From NCBI GenBank assembly GCA_000432735.1, contig FR887816.1, positions 1 through 64,000 on the forward strand: DNA of 64,000 bases, read 5' to 3'. This DNA is from Bacteroides sp. CAG:443 (GTDB lineage Bacteria > Bacteroidota > Bacteroidia > Bacteroidales > Bacteroidaceae). Positions 1-8,983 of this stretch are shown here, one piece after another (the stretch's first letter is position 1; each line of letters opens with the position of its first letter). A program made the position numbers and the translations under genes. A model generated the notes under the pieces. That model did no database searches. It saw only the letters and a program-made list of their open reading frames with translations, and was not told where the DNA came from.

Positions 1-6
1 AACGAC

Positions 7-43
7 AGAGGCCATCTCAATTCATTTTGAGACGGCCTCTTTT
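7..43 (+). terminator. Hairpin terminator at left edge
   Basis: Two 14-base arms (AGAGGCCATCTCAA and TTGAGACGGCCTCT) pair with one mismatch around a six-base loop, followed by TTTTC. It would end a rightward gene lying left of the window and may also catch transcription from the leftward stress-protein gene that ends about 80 bases away. Confidence 0.75.
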
Positions 44-123
44 CTATTATGTATCTCCACCCTATTCAAAAGACCAGATCCGATTCTCTTCAGAAATGCA
101 GGTTCCTCTGCTCTATAAACCCT

Positions 124-1260
124 TTATTTGATGATCAGAATCGGTGTATTGGAATGGAAGAGCATCTTGCGTGCGATACTAGGATTAAACAGACGGGCAA
201 AGATGTTGCGTCTGTAGTTTGAAGTACAGATCACATCGATGCCATTGTCTTGTACAAATTTATCCAGATTGCCCAACAGATGTTCCTCGTCGATGTTCAG
301 ATACGTGAACTCGAGTTGCGGATATTGCTTCTTGAAATACTCCTTGATACCTGCCAGTTTTATCTCGTTCCATGTACGTTTCTCTTCGTGGGAGTTTACA
401 TGAATGAATGAAACCTCAAACTGGTTGTCTTTGAAAGTCGTAATCAGTGAATCGAATGCAATCAGGTCACGCTGGTCGAAGCTGGTGAACATGGCAATTT
501 TACGAATGTCCTTCAAAGATTTCTTGGGGGCATTTTCGGGTATAGCATATACAAAAGAGCGGCTTCGTTCAATTACTTCGGCCGTAACGCTTCCTATCAA
601 GTCCAAGTCTTTCTGGTGCTCTCCACGGGTTCCCATAACCACGATAAGAGGCTTTTCCTGACGGATATAATACAGAATCTCTTCCTCCGGGATACCTTCA
701 CGCAGAACGCATGTATATTTCACGTTCGGATACTCTCCTTTTTCTATCTTCTCGGCTACATCCTTCGAAAGTTGATTCAACTGTTTGTTCACGTTTTCTA
801 TCATTCCTCTTACAGTCGTTGCATCGTGTGCCGAAGGAATATGATAATTCTCCGTATCATATTGCAGAGTGGGTATATAAATAGGAGTAAAATGAACATG
901 CAAGAGTACTACCTCCGCATGCATGCGCGAAGCTACATCAAAACCAAAGTCACATGCCTTTAAGGAATAGTTAGAAAAATCTACCGGAACCAGTACTTTA
1001 GGCACCTCTTCCGATTTGGAATCTGCCGATTTTTCATCCAGAACTTCAGCCGACAACCAGGAAGAACTTTCGATAATCTTCAAGGCACGGGGCAGGTCAC
1101 TTTCCTTAATACGTACCCTTACTCCCGATGAAATGACGGGCTGAATAAGGTTTACATTATGTATGTACGATTCAATTCCTTCGCTTTCGAGTACAGATTT
1201 CAGTATCTGTGCCTTCGAATAAGTCAGGATGGCTAGTGTAATAAGTTTATCTTCTTCCAT
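124..1260 (-). CDS. Universal stress protein with N-terminal DUF2007 domain
   Basis: A 378-residue cytoplasmic protein. Residues about 1-70 look like DUF2007 (a small signal-transducer-type fold), and the rest is two tandem Usp domains. The first Usp domain keeps the ATP-binding pattern G-x2-G-x9-G-S (MGTRG followed by IGSVT). The second, C-terminal domain lacks a clear glycine motif and is probably a degenerate non-binding partner in the intramolecular dimer. Tandem Usp proteins are typically stress-resistance factors of unclear biochemical activity; the DUF2007 fusion suggests ligand sensing, which is inference. It is monocistronic: the next leftward gene ends more than 100 bases upstream. 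Confidence 0.85.
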   Translation of the reverse strand: MEEDKLITLAILTYSKAQILKSVLESEGIESYIHNVNLIQPVISSGVRVRIKESDLPRALKIIESSSWLSAEVLDEKSADSKSEEVPKVLVPVDFSNYSLKACDFGFDVASRMHAEVVLLHVHFTPIYIPTLQYDTENYHIPSAHDATTVRGMIENVNKQLNQLSKDVAEKIEKGEYPNVKYTCVLREGIPEEEILYYIRQEKPLIVVMGTRGEHQKDLDLIGSVTAEVIERSRSFVYAIPENAPKKSLKDIRKIAMFTSFDQRDLIAFDSLITTFKDNQFEVSFIHVNSHEEKRTWNEIKLAGIKEYFKKQYPQLEFTYLNIDEEHLLGNLDKFVQDNGIDVICTSNYRRNIFARLFNPSIARKMLFHSNTPILIIK

Positions 1261-1371
1261 AGTTCAAAGTTTTAAAAGGTTTCACATATAAAAGAGGTCA
1301 CTACGAAATTAACAAAAAATCCTAATCAGTAAAAACCATACCGATTAGGATTTTGACACTTATTTTCAGCT

Positions 1372-1626
1372 TCAGGCTGTTTGTTCTTTCAGAATTTCTA
1401 TTGCTTTATCGAGTACGGTCGTATCGTCGAGCATTACCAAACCGCCATCCGGTCCCGGTTCCAGATGAATACCCACGCTCTTGCCGTCCTTAAAATTATG
1501 TCCGCCAAAGAAATTGCGTACGGTTTCTACGCTTAAGTTCAATTCATCGGCGATGCGATGCATACTTCCACTGGGTAATGAATCTTTTATTTTTCGGAGT
1601 TCATTGAAGGTTATCGTTCTATTCAT
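1372..1626 (-). CDS. Small helix-turn-helix DNA-binding protein
   Basis: An 84-residue protein. The segment MHRIADELNLSVETVRNFFG has the form of a helix-turn-helix: a short helix, a turn around LNL and a recognition helix SVETVRNFF. The C-terminal half is acidic and probably packs as a dimerisation or regulatory tail. I chose the ATG (MNRTITF) rather than a TTG three codons upstream. It stands alone between the stress-protein and PAP2 genes. The target is unknown. The HTH call is by eye, and the gene could equally be a small nucleoid or plasmid-type regulator. Confidence 0.65.
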   Translation of the reverse strand: MNRTITFNELRKIKDSLPSGSMHRIADELNLSVETVRNFFGGHNFKDGKSVGIHLEPGPDGGLVMLDDTTVLDKAIEILKEQTA

Positions 1627-1745
1627 AGTAATCAAAATTTAAAGTGTTAGACAAAACTTTCGTTAATTCACGATATAAATGTAATGAAAGAAAATGAATA
1701 ACCCAACAAAAAATTAACTTTTTTACGCTATTGCCCGTATTCTGT

Positions 1746-2450
1746 TCAGAATAAGTTGGAAACGACCAAAGCCGCCATAACAGCATAAAAATATGTCAGC
1801 AACAATACTGTATGAAATATAGCGATATCCGTAACTTCGAAACCTGTCAAGGTATACTGGCCGGAAACATACTGAGGTTGTTCAAAATATCTCTTGCGGA
1901 TGAATGTATAAAGCCAATAGACAAGCGAAGCGATGATGCAACCAGCAGCCGCACCGCAAACGATATCTCCCGGATAGTGTACTCCCAGATATATGCGCGA
2001 ATACGACAAAAGCAAAGCCCAGATAAACATAGTCATTGTCATCCACCGGCTGCGTATAAGCAGTGAAATAAAGGTAGCCAAAGCAAATGTATTGGCAGCA
2101 TGGCTCGATATAAATCCGTACAGACCTCCCCGATAACCGTTGACAACATGAACCATATACATGATTTCAGGGTCCTGGGCCGGACGGAAACGCATAAAGA
2201 AAGGCTTGCAGAAGCCAGAAGAAAACTGGTCGGCAAGCGTCACACTCAGGACAATCATTACAAGAATCAGAAGTCCCTGGGTAAATTTGGTATTCTTGAA
2301 TATGACATACAGCAGCACTGCGGCAACCGGAATCCATATTTTAGTGCCGGATACAATCCACATAAACCCATCCCAAAACATAGAATCGCTTCCGTTCAAG
2401 GTCAATAACAGATTTTGGTCTGCCTCAATAAGCTGCTGTATATCAATCAT
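1746..2450 (-). CDS. PAP2-family membrane phosphatase
   Basis: A 234-residue integral membrane protein with about five or six hydrophobic segments. All three parts of the PAP2 phosphatase signature are present: K-x6-RP (KPFFMRFRP), the SSH block (GFISSHAANTF) and SR-x5-H-x3-D (SRIYLGVHYPGD). The family removes phosphate from lipids such as phosphatidate, undecaprenyl pyrophosphate or lipid A on the outer face of the inner membrane. The substrate cannot be read from sequence; undecaprenyl pyrophosphate recycling or lipid A dephosphorylation are both plausible in a Bacteroidales. It sits just downstream of batE with a 24-base gap, so it may be read through from the bat operon. Confidence 0.88.
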   Translation of the reverse strand: MIDIQQLIEADQNLLLTLNGSDSMFWDGFMWIVSGTKIWIPVAAVLLYVIFKNTKFTQGLLILVMIVLSVTLADQFSSGFCKPFFMRFRPAQDPEIMYMVHVVNGYRGGLYGFISSHAANTFALATFISLLIRSRWMTMTMFIWALLLSYSRIYLGVHYPGDIVCGAAAGCIIASLVYWLYTFIRKRYFEQPQYVSGQYTLTGFEVTDIAIFHTVLLLTYFYAVMAALVVSNLF

Positions 2451-2474
2451 AAATATTTTATATTAGGGAAGACA

Positions 2475-3227
2475 TCAGATAACTTCTATGGCTGAAACAG
2501 GAAGCCATCCCTTTTTCCCGTCTTCCAGCCGGATTTCTTTCCAGCCTTTCATTGAATTATCTTCGATGTAAACCTTCGTACCTTCGTGCAGTACAAACAA
2601 GTCTGTACCGCTTTCGTTCGGGGTACTTTTAACGGTAATGCTCGGCGACATGACGATCGCTCCTGTACGGTTCAGCAATTCGTCTTTTTGTTCACTAGCA
2701 AAGATATTCGAACACACGGCTACCACCAGAAATACTACTGCTGAAATGAAACCAATCTTCTTGAGAACAATTCTGTTTCCGAAAATATACAATGCCATTC
2801 CAGCCAGCAGAAGGAGGAAGGAAACAATGCCTGTAGTTCCCCATCCGCTTTCACTCATGCAGTTAATCAACGAATTGATCCATGTCACGATAAACACTTC
2901 ACTGGTAGGAGTAACCTGGTCTACAGTCTTACTTCTGACCATATCCAGATTGAAGCGGATATCTGCATCACCCGGATTCATCAGCAATGCCCGTTCGTAG
3001 TTTAAGACAGCCTTGGCTATATTTTTATTCTTATAATAACTGTTGCCCAGATTATAATATATAGCCGCCGATTCTCCTTCCGAACTTAAAATTGCTTCAT
3101 ATTTTTCAATTGCATCAGCAAACTTGTTTTCCTGATAATCCTTGTCGGCCTCGGCTTTTGATACTGCTGCCGAAGTGAACTGGACCAAACCAATCAGGAA
3201 CGCAATTAGTATAGATAGTCTTTTCAT
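2475..3227 (-). CDS. batE: BatE: TPR and SH3-like protein of the aerotolerance operon
   Basis: A 250-residue protein with an N-terminal signal peptide or anchor, TPR repeats over about residues 22-105 (pattern AIYYNLGNSYYKNKNIAKAV), two hydrophobic segments in the middle and a C-terminal SH3-like domain ending in GWLPVSAIEVI. The arrangement matches BatE of the Bacteroides aerotolerance operon. TPR and SH3 modules point to assembly of a periplasmic or membrane complex with BatA-D. It is the last bat gene here, 27 bases after batD. The role of Bat proteins in oxygen tolerance is known genetically; the molecular task remains unclear. Confidence 0.85.
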   Translation of the reverse strand: MKRLSILIAFLIGLVQFTSAAVSKAEADKDYQENKFADAIEKYEAILSSEGESAAIYYNLGNSYYKNKNIAKAVLNYERALLMNPGDADIRFNLDMVRSKTVDQVTPTSEVFIVTWINSLINCMSESGWGTTGIVSFLLLLAGMALYIFGNRIVLKKIGFISAVVFLVVAVCSNIFASEQKDELLNRTGAIVMSPSITVKSTPNESGTDLFVLHEGTKVYIEDNSMKGWKEIRLEDGKKGWLPVSAIEVI

Positions 3228-3253
3228 ATCAATATGGTTCTTCTGTCTGTTTT

Positions 3254-5086
3254 TTAATGTTTGATACTATTCTCCATTTTACTGATAGCTTCTACCGATG
3301 TGGTATATACCTTATCCATTGCCTCATTTTCATCTCCCGGAGCGTAGCGGGCAAATTCACATTCGTTCAAGGCATTGATAAAGTCTTTTATCACGTCGTC
3401 TGCCACACCATATTTGGCCAGTTCGGCTTCGATATTGTCTTTCGAGAGCTGTGAAACCGGAATACTCAGTTTATCGCTGATGTATCCCCACAGGGCTTTC
3501 AATACTTCATCGTAAAACTCGTTCTTGCGGTTTTCAGCCAACAGCTTTCCGGCAAGTTTCATACGCTTGGTCGCTACCTTATTGGCTTTCTTGGTTTTCA
3601 CTTTTGCTACATTTGCATTTTCAGCAGCTTGCTTGCGGAAGAAAACAACCAGCCCTACAAACAATACGAACGGTATAATATACCACAAGTAATAACCTAC
3701 TGTGCCAAAGAATACATCACCTTTCGGCATCAATTTCGTATCACCCAGCTTGATAAAACGGATATCTTGTCCCAGTACCTTGACATTTTCCTTGTTAGTA
3801 AAGTCGGCAATTACCTGATCGGCATTTCCCTGACCTTTGGCAACATTGATGTTATAGGCTTCTGTTTTCAATGTTTTATAAGAGTTTGACTTCAAGTCGA
3901 AGTAAGTAAACTCTACAGGAGGTATCGTAAAGTTTCCGGCATGACGCGGTATAGCCAGATATTCAATGGTCTGCGTGCCACTCAGTCCTGCACGTGAAGC
4001 TTCAAAGTTGTTTGTCACCTTCGGATCGTATACTTCGAAATCTTCAGGGAACTTCACTTCCGGAGTACTGATAAGCTTCATGTTTCCCGATCCGCTGATT
4101 GTGAGCTTTATCGTTACGGCATCGTTTGTCTTTACATCCTTGGCATTGATGGAAGAAGCAAGTGTAAACTCTCCTACACCACCTGAGAAGTTCGCTGGCT
4201 TGGCAGGAAGTGGCTGAACGTTAATGGTCAGTTTAGGAGTAACAATCTTTTTCTTTACCTCCTGGTAACCTCCTCCGTTAAAGAATGCATCAAACGGATC
4301 ATCCGATACTGTCTGTATCGCAACTACTCCTTCAAAGGTAATGGAAGGAATCTCCAGCTTACCCGTCTGTTGCGGGAACAATACATACTGGCTCCACACC
4401 GTCGTGTTATAGTTACGCCCCTTGTAATGCTCTAACGAGAAAGTCTTCTGCTGGGGCAACTCAATCTCTTGTGTATGGAAACCCTTCAAATCGGGCATCT
4501 TTCCAAACAACTGACGAAGGTTGACCAATGTATATACCTTATATGTCAGCAATATAGCTTCCTGCTCGTGTACCGTTGTCTTACTGGCTGTAGCAGTTAT
4601 AAACAAATCATTGCTCGTAATCCGTCCGCTTGCAGCCTGGTTGCCAGCCTGTGCACTACTTTTCTGACTGCCCTTACTTCCCGAAGCCGACTGATCAGGA
4701 GGAAGAACCTTTATCGTAACAGCATTAGAAAAAATCTTTTCGCCGTTTGCCTCAATGCTTGCAGCCGGAATCGTATAAGTTCCAGCATCTCCTGCCATCA
4801 GAATATAGGTATACGTAATGGAACTGCTTGATGATACTTTTCCATTAATAATCTGCGTACTGCTTTGCTGGGAACGACTTGGTCCCATCAAGACATCAAA
4901 TCCCTTGGTTATGGAAGGAGCACGAAAATCTTTCACCTTCTGTGTATTGACCGTAAATGTCAGGCGGAACTGATCTCCGCTTACAACCACATCAGGTGCA
5001 TCGGCTGTTAAAGTAGCCTTGTTATCTGCCCATGCATGTACTGTAGTAAGAATCAACAGTAGAAAGAAAATAACTTTTCTCATCAT
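3254..5086 (-). CDS. batD: BatD: large exported aerotolerance protein
   Basis: A 610-residue protein with a cleavable-looking signal peptide, a long beta-rich periplasmic portion (about residues 22-455) containing repeated immunoglobulin-like segments, one transmembrane helix near residues 465-485 (YYLWYIIPFVLFVGLVVFF) and a basic then helical cytoplasmic C-terminus. Length and layout fit the BatD/oxygen-tolerance family. It lies between batC (34-base gap) and batE (27-base gap) in one leftward operon. Probably a membrane-anchored scaffold partner of the VWA proteins BatA and BatB; that is inferred from family context. Confidence 0.87.
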   Translation of the reverse strand: MMRKVIFFLLLILTTVHAWADNKATLTADAPDVVVSGDQFRLTFTVNTQKVKDFRAPSITKGFDVLMGPSRSQQSSTQIINGKVSSSSSITYTYILMAGDAGTYTIPAASIEANGEKIFSNAVTIKVLPPDQSASGSKGSQKSSAQAGNQAASGRITSNDLFITATASKTTVHEQEAILLTYKVYTLVNLRQLFGKMPDLKGFHTQEIELPQQKTFSLEHYKGRNYNTTVWSQYVLFPQQTGKLEIPSITFEGVVAIQTVSDDPFDAFFNGGGYQEVKKKIVTPKLTINVQPLPAKPANFSGGVGEFTLASSINAKDVKTNDAVTIKLTISGSGNMKLISTPEVKFPEDFEVYDPKVTNNFEASRAGLSGTQTIEYLAIPRHAGNFTIPPVEFTYFDLKSNSYKTLKTEAYNINVAKGQGNADQVIADFTNKENVKVLGQDIRFIKLGDTKLMPKGDVFFGTVGYYLWYIIPFVLFVGLVVFFRKQAAENANVAKVKTKKANKVATKRMKLAGKLLAENRKNEFYDEVLKALWGYISDKLSIPVSQLSKDNIEAELAKYGVADDVIKDFINALNECEFARYAPGDENEAMDKVYTTSVEAISKMENSIKH

Positions 5087-5120
5087 TCCTCTATATCATT
5101 TTATTATTATTCACTTTTAA

Positions 5121-5819
5121 TTACCAGTCTTTTTCCAACTTACGGCCTTGTACCTGAACAGCTTTTTTCACTTTGTCCTGTACGTTCTTTTCATCCTGCA
5201 TGGCAGCTTTCAGCAGTTGTTCTGCATTTTCCTTCGACATTTGGTTCTGGTTCTGTTGTTGCTGCTGCTGATTGTTCTGCTGCTGGTCCTTCTTATCTTG
5301 ATCTTGCTGGTCTTTATTCTGCTGTTTGTCGTCCTGCTTCTGATCTTGCTTCTGGTCTTTATCCTGATTTTGGTTCTGCTGTTGCTGATCCTTCAACTGT
5401 TTTTGCGCCAACGCCAGATTGTAACGGGTTTCATCGTCCTTCGGATTATTTCTCAATGCCTGCTTATATGCTTCTATGCACTGCGGCAATTGTTTTGATG
5501 ACTGCAAAATCACTCCCATATTATGATAAATCTGAGCCAGCTTGTTCTTGTCTTTTTCAATCCGTGATGCAGCCTCGTATTGCTCCATTGCTTCTTTTGC
5601 TTTCTGCTGCATCAACAGAGAGTTACCCAGATTATACATCGCATCTGTCGATTTCGGCTCCAGTTCCAGAGCCTTACGGTAATCGACTTCTGCCTTTACA
5701 AACGTACTGTCTTTATATAGTTTGTTTCCACTGCGCAAATAATCACGCTCCGTTTTCTGCCCGTATACAGCAACCGATACGAACATCAGTCCCAACATCA
5801 CATATTTTTTCCGCAACAT
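5121..5819 (-). CDS. batC: BatC: TPR protein with Gln/Asn/Lys-rich tail
   Basis: A 232-residue protein: signal peptide, three TPR repeats over about residues 22-135 (AMYNLGNSLLMQQKAKEAM, then ETRYNLALAQKQL), then a highly polar low-complexity tail from about 137 to 195 made almost only of Q, N, K and D, and a short charged helix at the end. TPR repeats and operon position (four bases after batB) identify BatC. The low-complexity tract is a direct read from repeated CAG/CAA-type codons and is probably prone to length change between strains. It most likely tethers the complex flexibly; no catalytic motif is present. Confidence 0.85.
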   Translation of the reverse strand: MLRKKYVMLGLMFVSVAVYGQKTERDYLRSGNKLYKDSTFVKAEVDYRKALELEPKSTDAMYNLGNSLLMQQKAKEAMEQYEAASRIEKDKNKLAQIYHNMGVILQSSKQLPQCIEAYKQALRNNPKDDETRYNLALAQKQLKDQQQQNQNQDKDQKQDQKQDDKQQNKDQQDQDKKDQQQNNQQQQQQNQNQMSKENAEQLLKAAMQDEKNVQDKVKKAVQVQGRKLEKDW

Positions 5820-5823
5820 AAAA

Positions 5824-6849
5824 TCAATTCTGTTTAAAGAGTTTTATATTCTTGAAAAGTGGATTTTTACGTTCCAATAACATCAGGTCGACCGCCAGCA
5901 GAACCAGCGCAAGCCAAGCCAGTACTTGAAACTGTTCATCAAACTCAGTAAAGACTTGAGTTTCCACATCAGCCTTAGCCAACTTATTTATTTCAGCATT
6001 CAAAGCTCGTTCCGCATTATTGGTATTGTCAACCCGCACGTACATTCCGTTTCCAGCTTTTGCAATCTCCTGACACATCTGCTCATTTAAGCGAGTAACA
6101 ATGACATTTCCGTCTTTATCACGACGAAATTCGTTTGTGCCTTCGGCTGGTATCGGTGAGCCATCGGGTGAACCAACTCCCAAGACAAACACCCGAATGC
6201 CTTTCTTGGCTGCTTCCTGTGCTGCTTCAACGGCTCCTCCTTCATGGTTTTCACCATCAGTAATAATAACGATGGCACGTCCTACTCCTTCATTCGGTGT
6301 AAAGCTCTTCATTGCCAGATTTATTGCTCCGGCAATATCAGTACCCTGAGTCGAAATAAGTGAAGGGTTGATTGTTTCCAAAAACATTTTTGCCGATATA
6401 TAATCACTTGTAATAGGCAATTGCGTGAAAGCCTCTCCGGCAAATACAATCATGGCAACCTTATCGTTATTAAACGTTTCTACCAACCGTGAAATCAGCT
6501 TCTTCGACTTTTCCAAACGGCTGGGAGTAACATCCTGTGCCAGCATCGAATTGGAAATATCGAGTGCTACAACCGTTTCAACTCCCTGACGTTTCACCGT
6601 TTCCATCTTCGATCCAAACTGTGGACGTGCCAGCATAAATATCACCATAGCCAACGCAGCAAAGACAAGCCAAAATTTTACATCAGGACGATACTTCGAA
6701 ACGTCAGGCATCAGGTGAGCCAATAACTCCGGATCACCATACAAGGCAATCTTTTTACGCCGGCGGTAATTGGAATATATGTATAGACCTACCAATATCG
6801 GCAATACGATAAGTAGATACAAATAAACAGGTTCTCCAAATCGAAACAT
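5824..6849 (-). CDS. batB: BatB: membrane VWA-domain protein
   Basis: A 341-residue protein with two N-terminal transmembrane segments, a von Willebrand factor A domain over about residues 90-290 and a C-terminal transmembrane helix. The metal-ion-dependent adhesion site is intact: DxSxS in VVALDISNSMLAQD and the later TDGENHEGG. It pairs with the adjacent BatA, also VWA, which is the normal arrangement of the bat operon. Both probably bind protein partners through the metal site in the periplasm or at the inner membrane and may be remodelled by the MoxR ATPase encoded upstream. Confidence 0.9.
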   Translation of the reverse strand: MFRFGEPVYLYLLIVLPILVGLYIYSNYRRRKKIALYGDPELLAHLMPDVSKYRPDVKFWLVFAALAMVIFMLARPQFGSKMETVKRQGVETVVALDISNSMLAQDVTPSRLEKSKKLISRLVETFNNDKVAMIVFAGEAFTQLPITSDYISAKMFLETINPSLISTQGTDIAGAINLAMKSFTPNEGVGRAIVIITDGENHEGGAVEAAQEAAKKGIRVFVLGVGSPDGSPIPAEGTNEFRRDKDGNVIVTRLNEQMCQEIAKAGNGMYVRVDNTNNAERALNAEINKLAKADVETQVFTEFDEQFQVLAWLALVLLAVDLMLLERKNPLFKNIKLFKQN

Positions 6850-6862
6850 AATATTCTTGTTT

Positions 6863-7861
6863 TTAAGGTATTTTCTTTAATACTGTATTACGCAGCAAGA
6901 TTTCCAGCAAAATACAGAAAAATGCGACCAAAGCAAATGTTGTATATGCTTCTTCACGCTTACTGAATTCCTTGACATTCAGCTTTGTTTTCTCCAGTTT
7001 ATCGATTTCTTTATAAACCTCTTCCAGTTTAGAGTTGCTGGTTGCACGGAAGTAGTTTCCATTTGTGGTACCCGCAATCTGTGTCAAGGTTTGTTCATCT
7101 ATCTCTACCGGAACATTGACATACTGAACGCCCGCATACGTCTGCATGGGATAAGGAGCAGTACCATTCGTTCCTACTCCGATGGTATAAACACGAATGC
7201 CGAACTGCTTTGCAATTTCAGCCGCAGTCAGCGGAGAAATATCTCCTCGGTTGTTACTACCATCCGTCAGAAGAATGATTACTTTCGACTTAGCCTTACT
7301 ATCCTTCAAACGACTAATAGCGTTAGCCAATCCCATACCGATGGCAGTTCCATCCTCTATCAGTCCACGCTGCGCAATATCACCTTTAATACTGTTGAAC
7401 AAATTCAATAAGACACCATGGTCTACGGTAAGCGGACATTGTGTAAAAGCCTCTCCGGCAAAGATCGTCAAACCAATATTATCATTCGGACGGCCATTAA
7501 TAAATTCGGCAGCCACTTGCTTGGCAGCTTCCAGACGATTAGGCTTCAAGTCTTCTGCAAGCATACTAGTCGATACGTCGACAGCCAACATAATATCAAT
7601 ACCTTCTATTTCAGTATTCTGCCAGTTATCCGTCGTCTGAGGGCGTGCCAGTACCAGCACTATCATAACAAACGTTACGATTCTTAAGACAAAAGGAGCA
7701 TGCAGAAGATATATCTTCCAACTCTTCGGTGCATTCATATACATGCGGGTCGTAGAAACCTGCATGGTAGGCTCTGTTTTCTTCCTGCGCATAAAATACC
7801 ATACGATGTATGGAATGAGCAAAAGCAATAAAAACAGATATTCCAGATTTGCAAAAATCAT
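6863..7861 (-). CDS. batA: BatA: membrane VWA-domain protein
   Basis: A 332-residue paralogue of BatB: N-terminal helix, second helix near residue 55-75, VWA domain with DxSxS (MLAVDVSTSMLAEDL), threonine-containing loop (IEDGTAIGMGL) and aspartate loop (LLTDGSNNRGD), then a C-terminal transmembrane helix. All MIDAS positions look intact. Thirteen bases separate it from batB. In the known operon BatA and BatB form complexes with BatC/D/E; the upstream moxR and DUF58 genes are the usual companions. Confidence 0.9.
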   Translation of the reverse strand: MIFANLEYLFLLLLLIPYIVWYFMRRKKTEPTMQVSTTRMYMNAPKSWKIYLLHAPFVLRIVTFVMIVLVLARPQTTDNWQNTEIEGIDIMLAVDVSTSMLAEDLKPNRLEAAKQVAAEFINGRPNDNIGLTIFAGEAFTQCPLTVDHGVLLNLFNSIKGDIAQRGLIEDGTAIGMGLANAISRLKDSKAKSKVIILLTDGSNNRGDISPLTAAEIAKQFGIRVYTIGVGTNGTAPYPMQTYAGVQYVNVPVEIDEQTLTQIAGTTNGNYFRATSNSKLEEVYKEIDKLEKTKLNVKEFSKREEAYTTFALVAFFCILLEILLRNTVLKKIP

Positions 7862-7881
7862 AGTTCCTTACAAGTTAAACG

Positions 7882-8976
7882 TTAAAAAAAGAGGTCGATA
7901 ATGTGACAAATAACCAAGTACAGGCAAATCACGGCACCGATACTTACTACAGCAATGCTGCACAATAGGATAATACGTCCTTGCTTTGAACGCTTCTCTT
8001 CCACCCTGATTTCTGTAGGTTCCTTCTTCGCATTCGGATCTTCTTCTACCTTAGTCTGATTAATAAAATCTACGGCATTCACCAAGTTCATGTCGTTCTC
8101 GTTCATCATCGGAGCATGTTTGGCAAATTTTACGAGATCGGCCGTTTCAAACAGACTCTTTAAATCGTTGATGGACTGCTGGTCTTTCACTTGCAACAAG
8201 TGATCGATGATTTCCGTAGAAGTCATTTCCAACGCATTAAATCCAAATCGATCTTTAATATATGTTCGCAGTACTTCGGTCAACTCCGTATAATACAACT
8301 TCGGATCTTCACGTTGTACCTGCTTATCAGCCTTAATTTCTTCAATTTTCTTCATTGCAGCCTGATGAGGAGGCAACTTGGGTTCAATCTTGATAATCTT
8401 GATGATAGGCTTGTTATCACGGTAACGCATGATAAAGAATACAGCCGCTGCACCCAGTATTAACATAGCCAATGCAGAATATACCAACGGAGCAATGTCG
8501 TTCCATGTAATAGGAACTTCTCGAATATCCTTCGGACCAAAAAATTGGTCAGGATGTAAGGTATCTACCGGAACAGAATAAACTTTCAGAGCCAATGCCT
8601 TCGAACGGTAAGATTGATCGTTTACAAAAACTTCAAAGGGAGGCAAATAATATAATGCCGAATCGAATGAAGTAATCGTATACTCCTGAGAGATCAACCA
8701 GCGTTTATTATTATTCAGCAACTGGGTATCAGGCTTTGCGACATCCAATATCTCCACTCCCGTAACCAATGTATCACGCAGCAGCGGTAAACGCAATTTT
8801 TGATTAGCGTCCATGCTCACCTGAAGCTTTATTTTTGCCTGTTCACCTATCAGAAGCTGTAAAGAATCGATAGTTGCTTCTACCGTAACTTGAGCCTTTA
8901 CGCCAGGCATAGCCAAAAACAACAATAAAGCAACCCACAACGCTTTCAGATATCTTTTGCAATTATAGTATTTCAT
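7882..8976 (-). CDS. Bat-operon exported protein, BatD-like, with one membrane helix
   Basis: A 364-residue protein from the start chosen here (MKYYNCKRYLKALW), which gives a clean signal peptide; an ATG eight codons earlier would overlap the DUF58 gene. After the signal lies a beta-rich periplasmic domain (about 35-165), a transmembrane helix (LVYSALAMLILGAAAVFFIM), a cytoplasmic helical region, and a second hydrophobic stretch at the extreme C-terminus. The periplasm-TM-cytoplasm plan resembles a shortened BatD. It sits between the DUF58 gene and batA, where Bacteroidetes bat operons carry a conserved hypothetical protein. Function unknown; complex membership is inferred from position. Confidence 0.75.
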   Translation of the reverse strand: MKYYNCKRYLKALWVALLLFLAMPGVKAQVTVEATIDSLQLLIGEQAKIKLQVSMDANQKLRLPLLRDTLVTGVEILDVAKPDTQLLNNNKRWLISQEYTITSFDSALYYLPPFEVFVNDQSYRSKALALKVYSVPVDTLHPDQFFGPKDIREVPITWNDIAPLVYSALAMLILGAAAVFFIMRYRDNKPIIKIIKIEPKLPPHQAAMKKIEEIKADKQVQREDPKLYYTELTEVLRTYIKDRFGFNALEMTSTEIIDHLLQVKDQQSINDLKSLFETADLVKFAKHAPMMNENDMNLVNAVDFINQTKVEEDPNAKKEPTEIRVEEKRSKQGRIILLCSIAVVSIGAVICLYLVICHIIDLFF

Positions 8977-8983
8977 ATTTCTT

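Noticed and set aside
5148..5498. A leucine-rich membrane-like frame
   Set aside because: Created by the reverse strand of the Gln/Lys-rich BatC tract.
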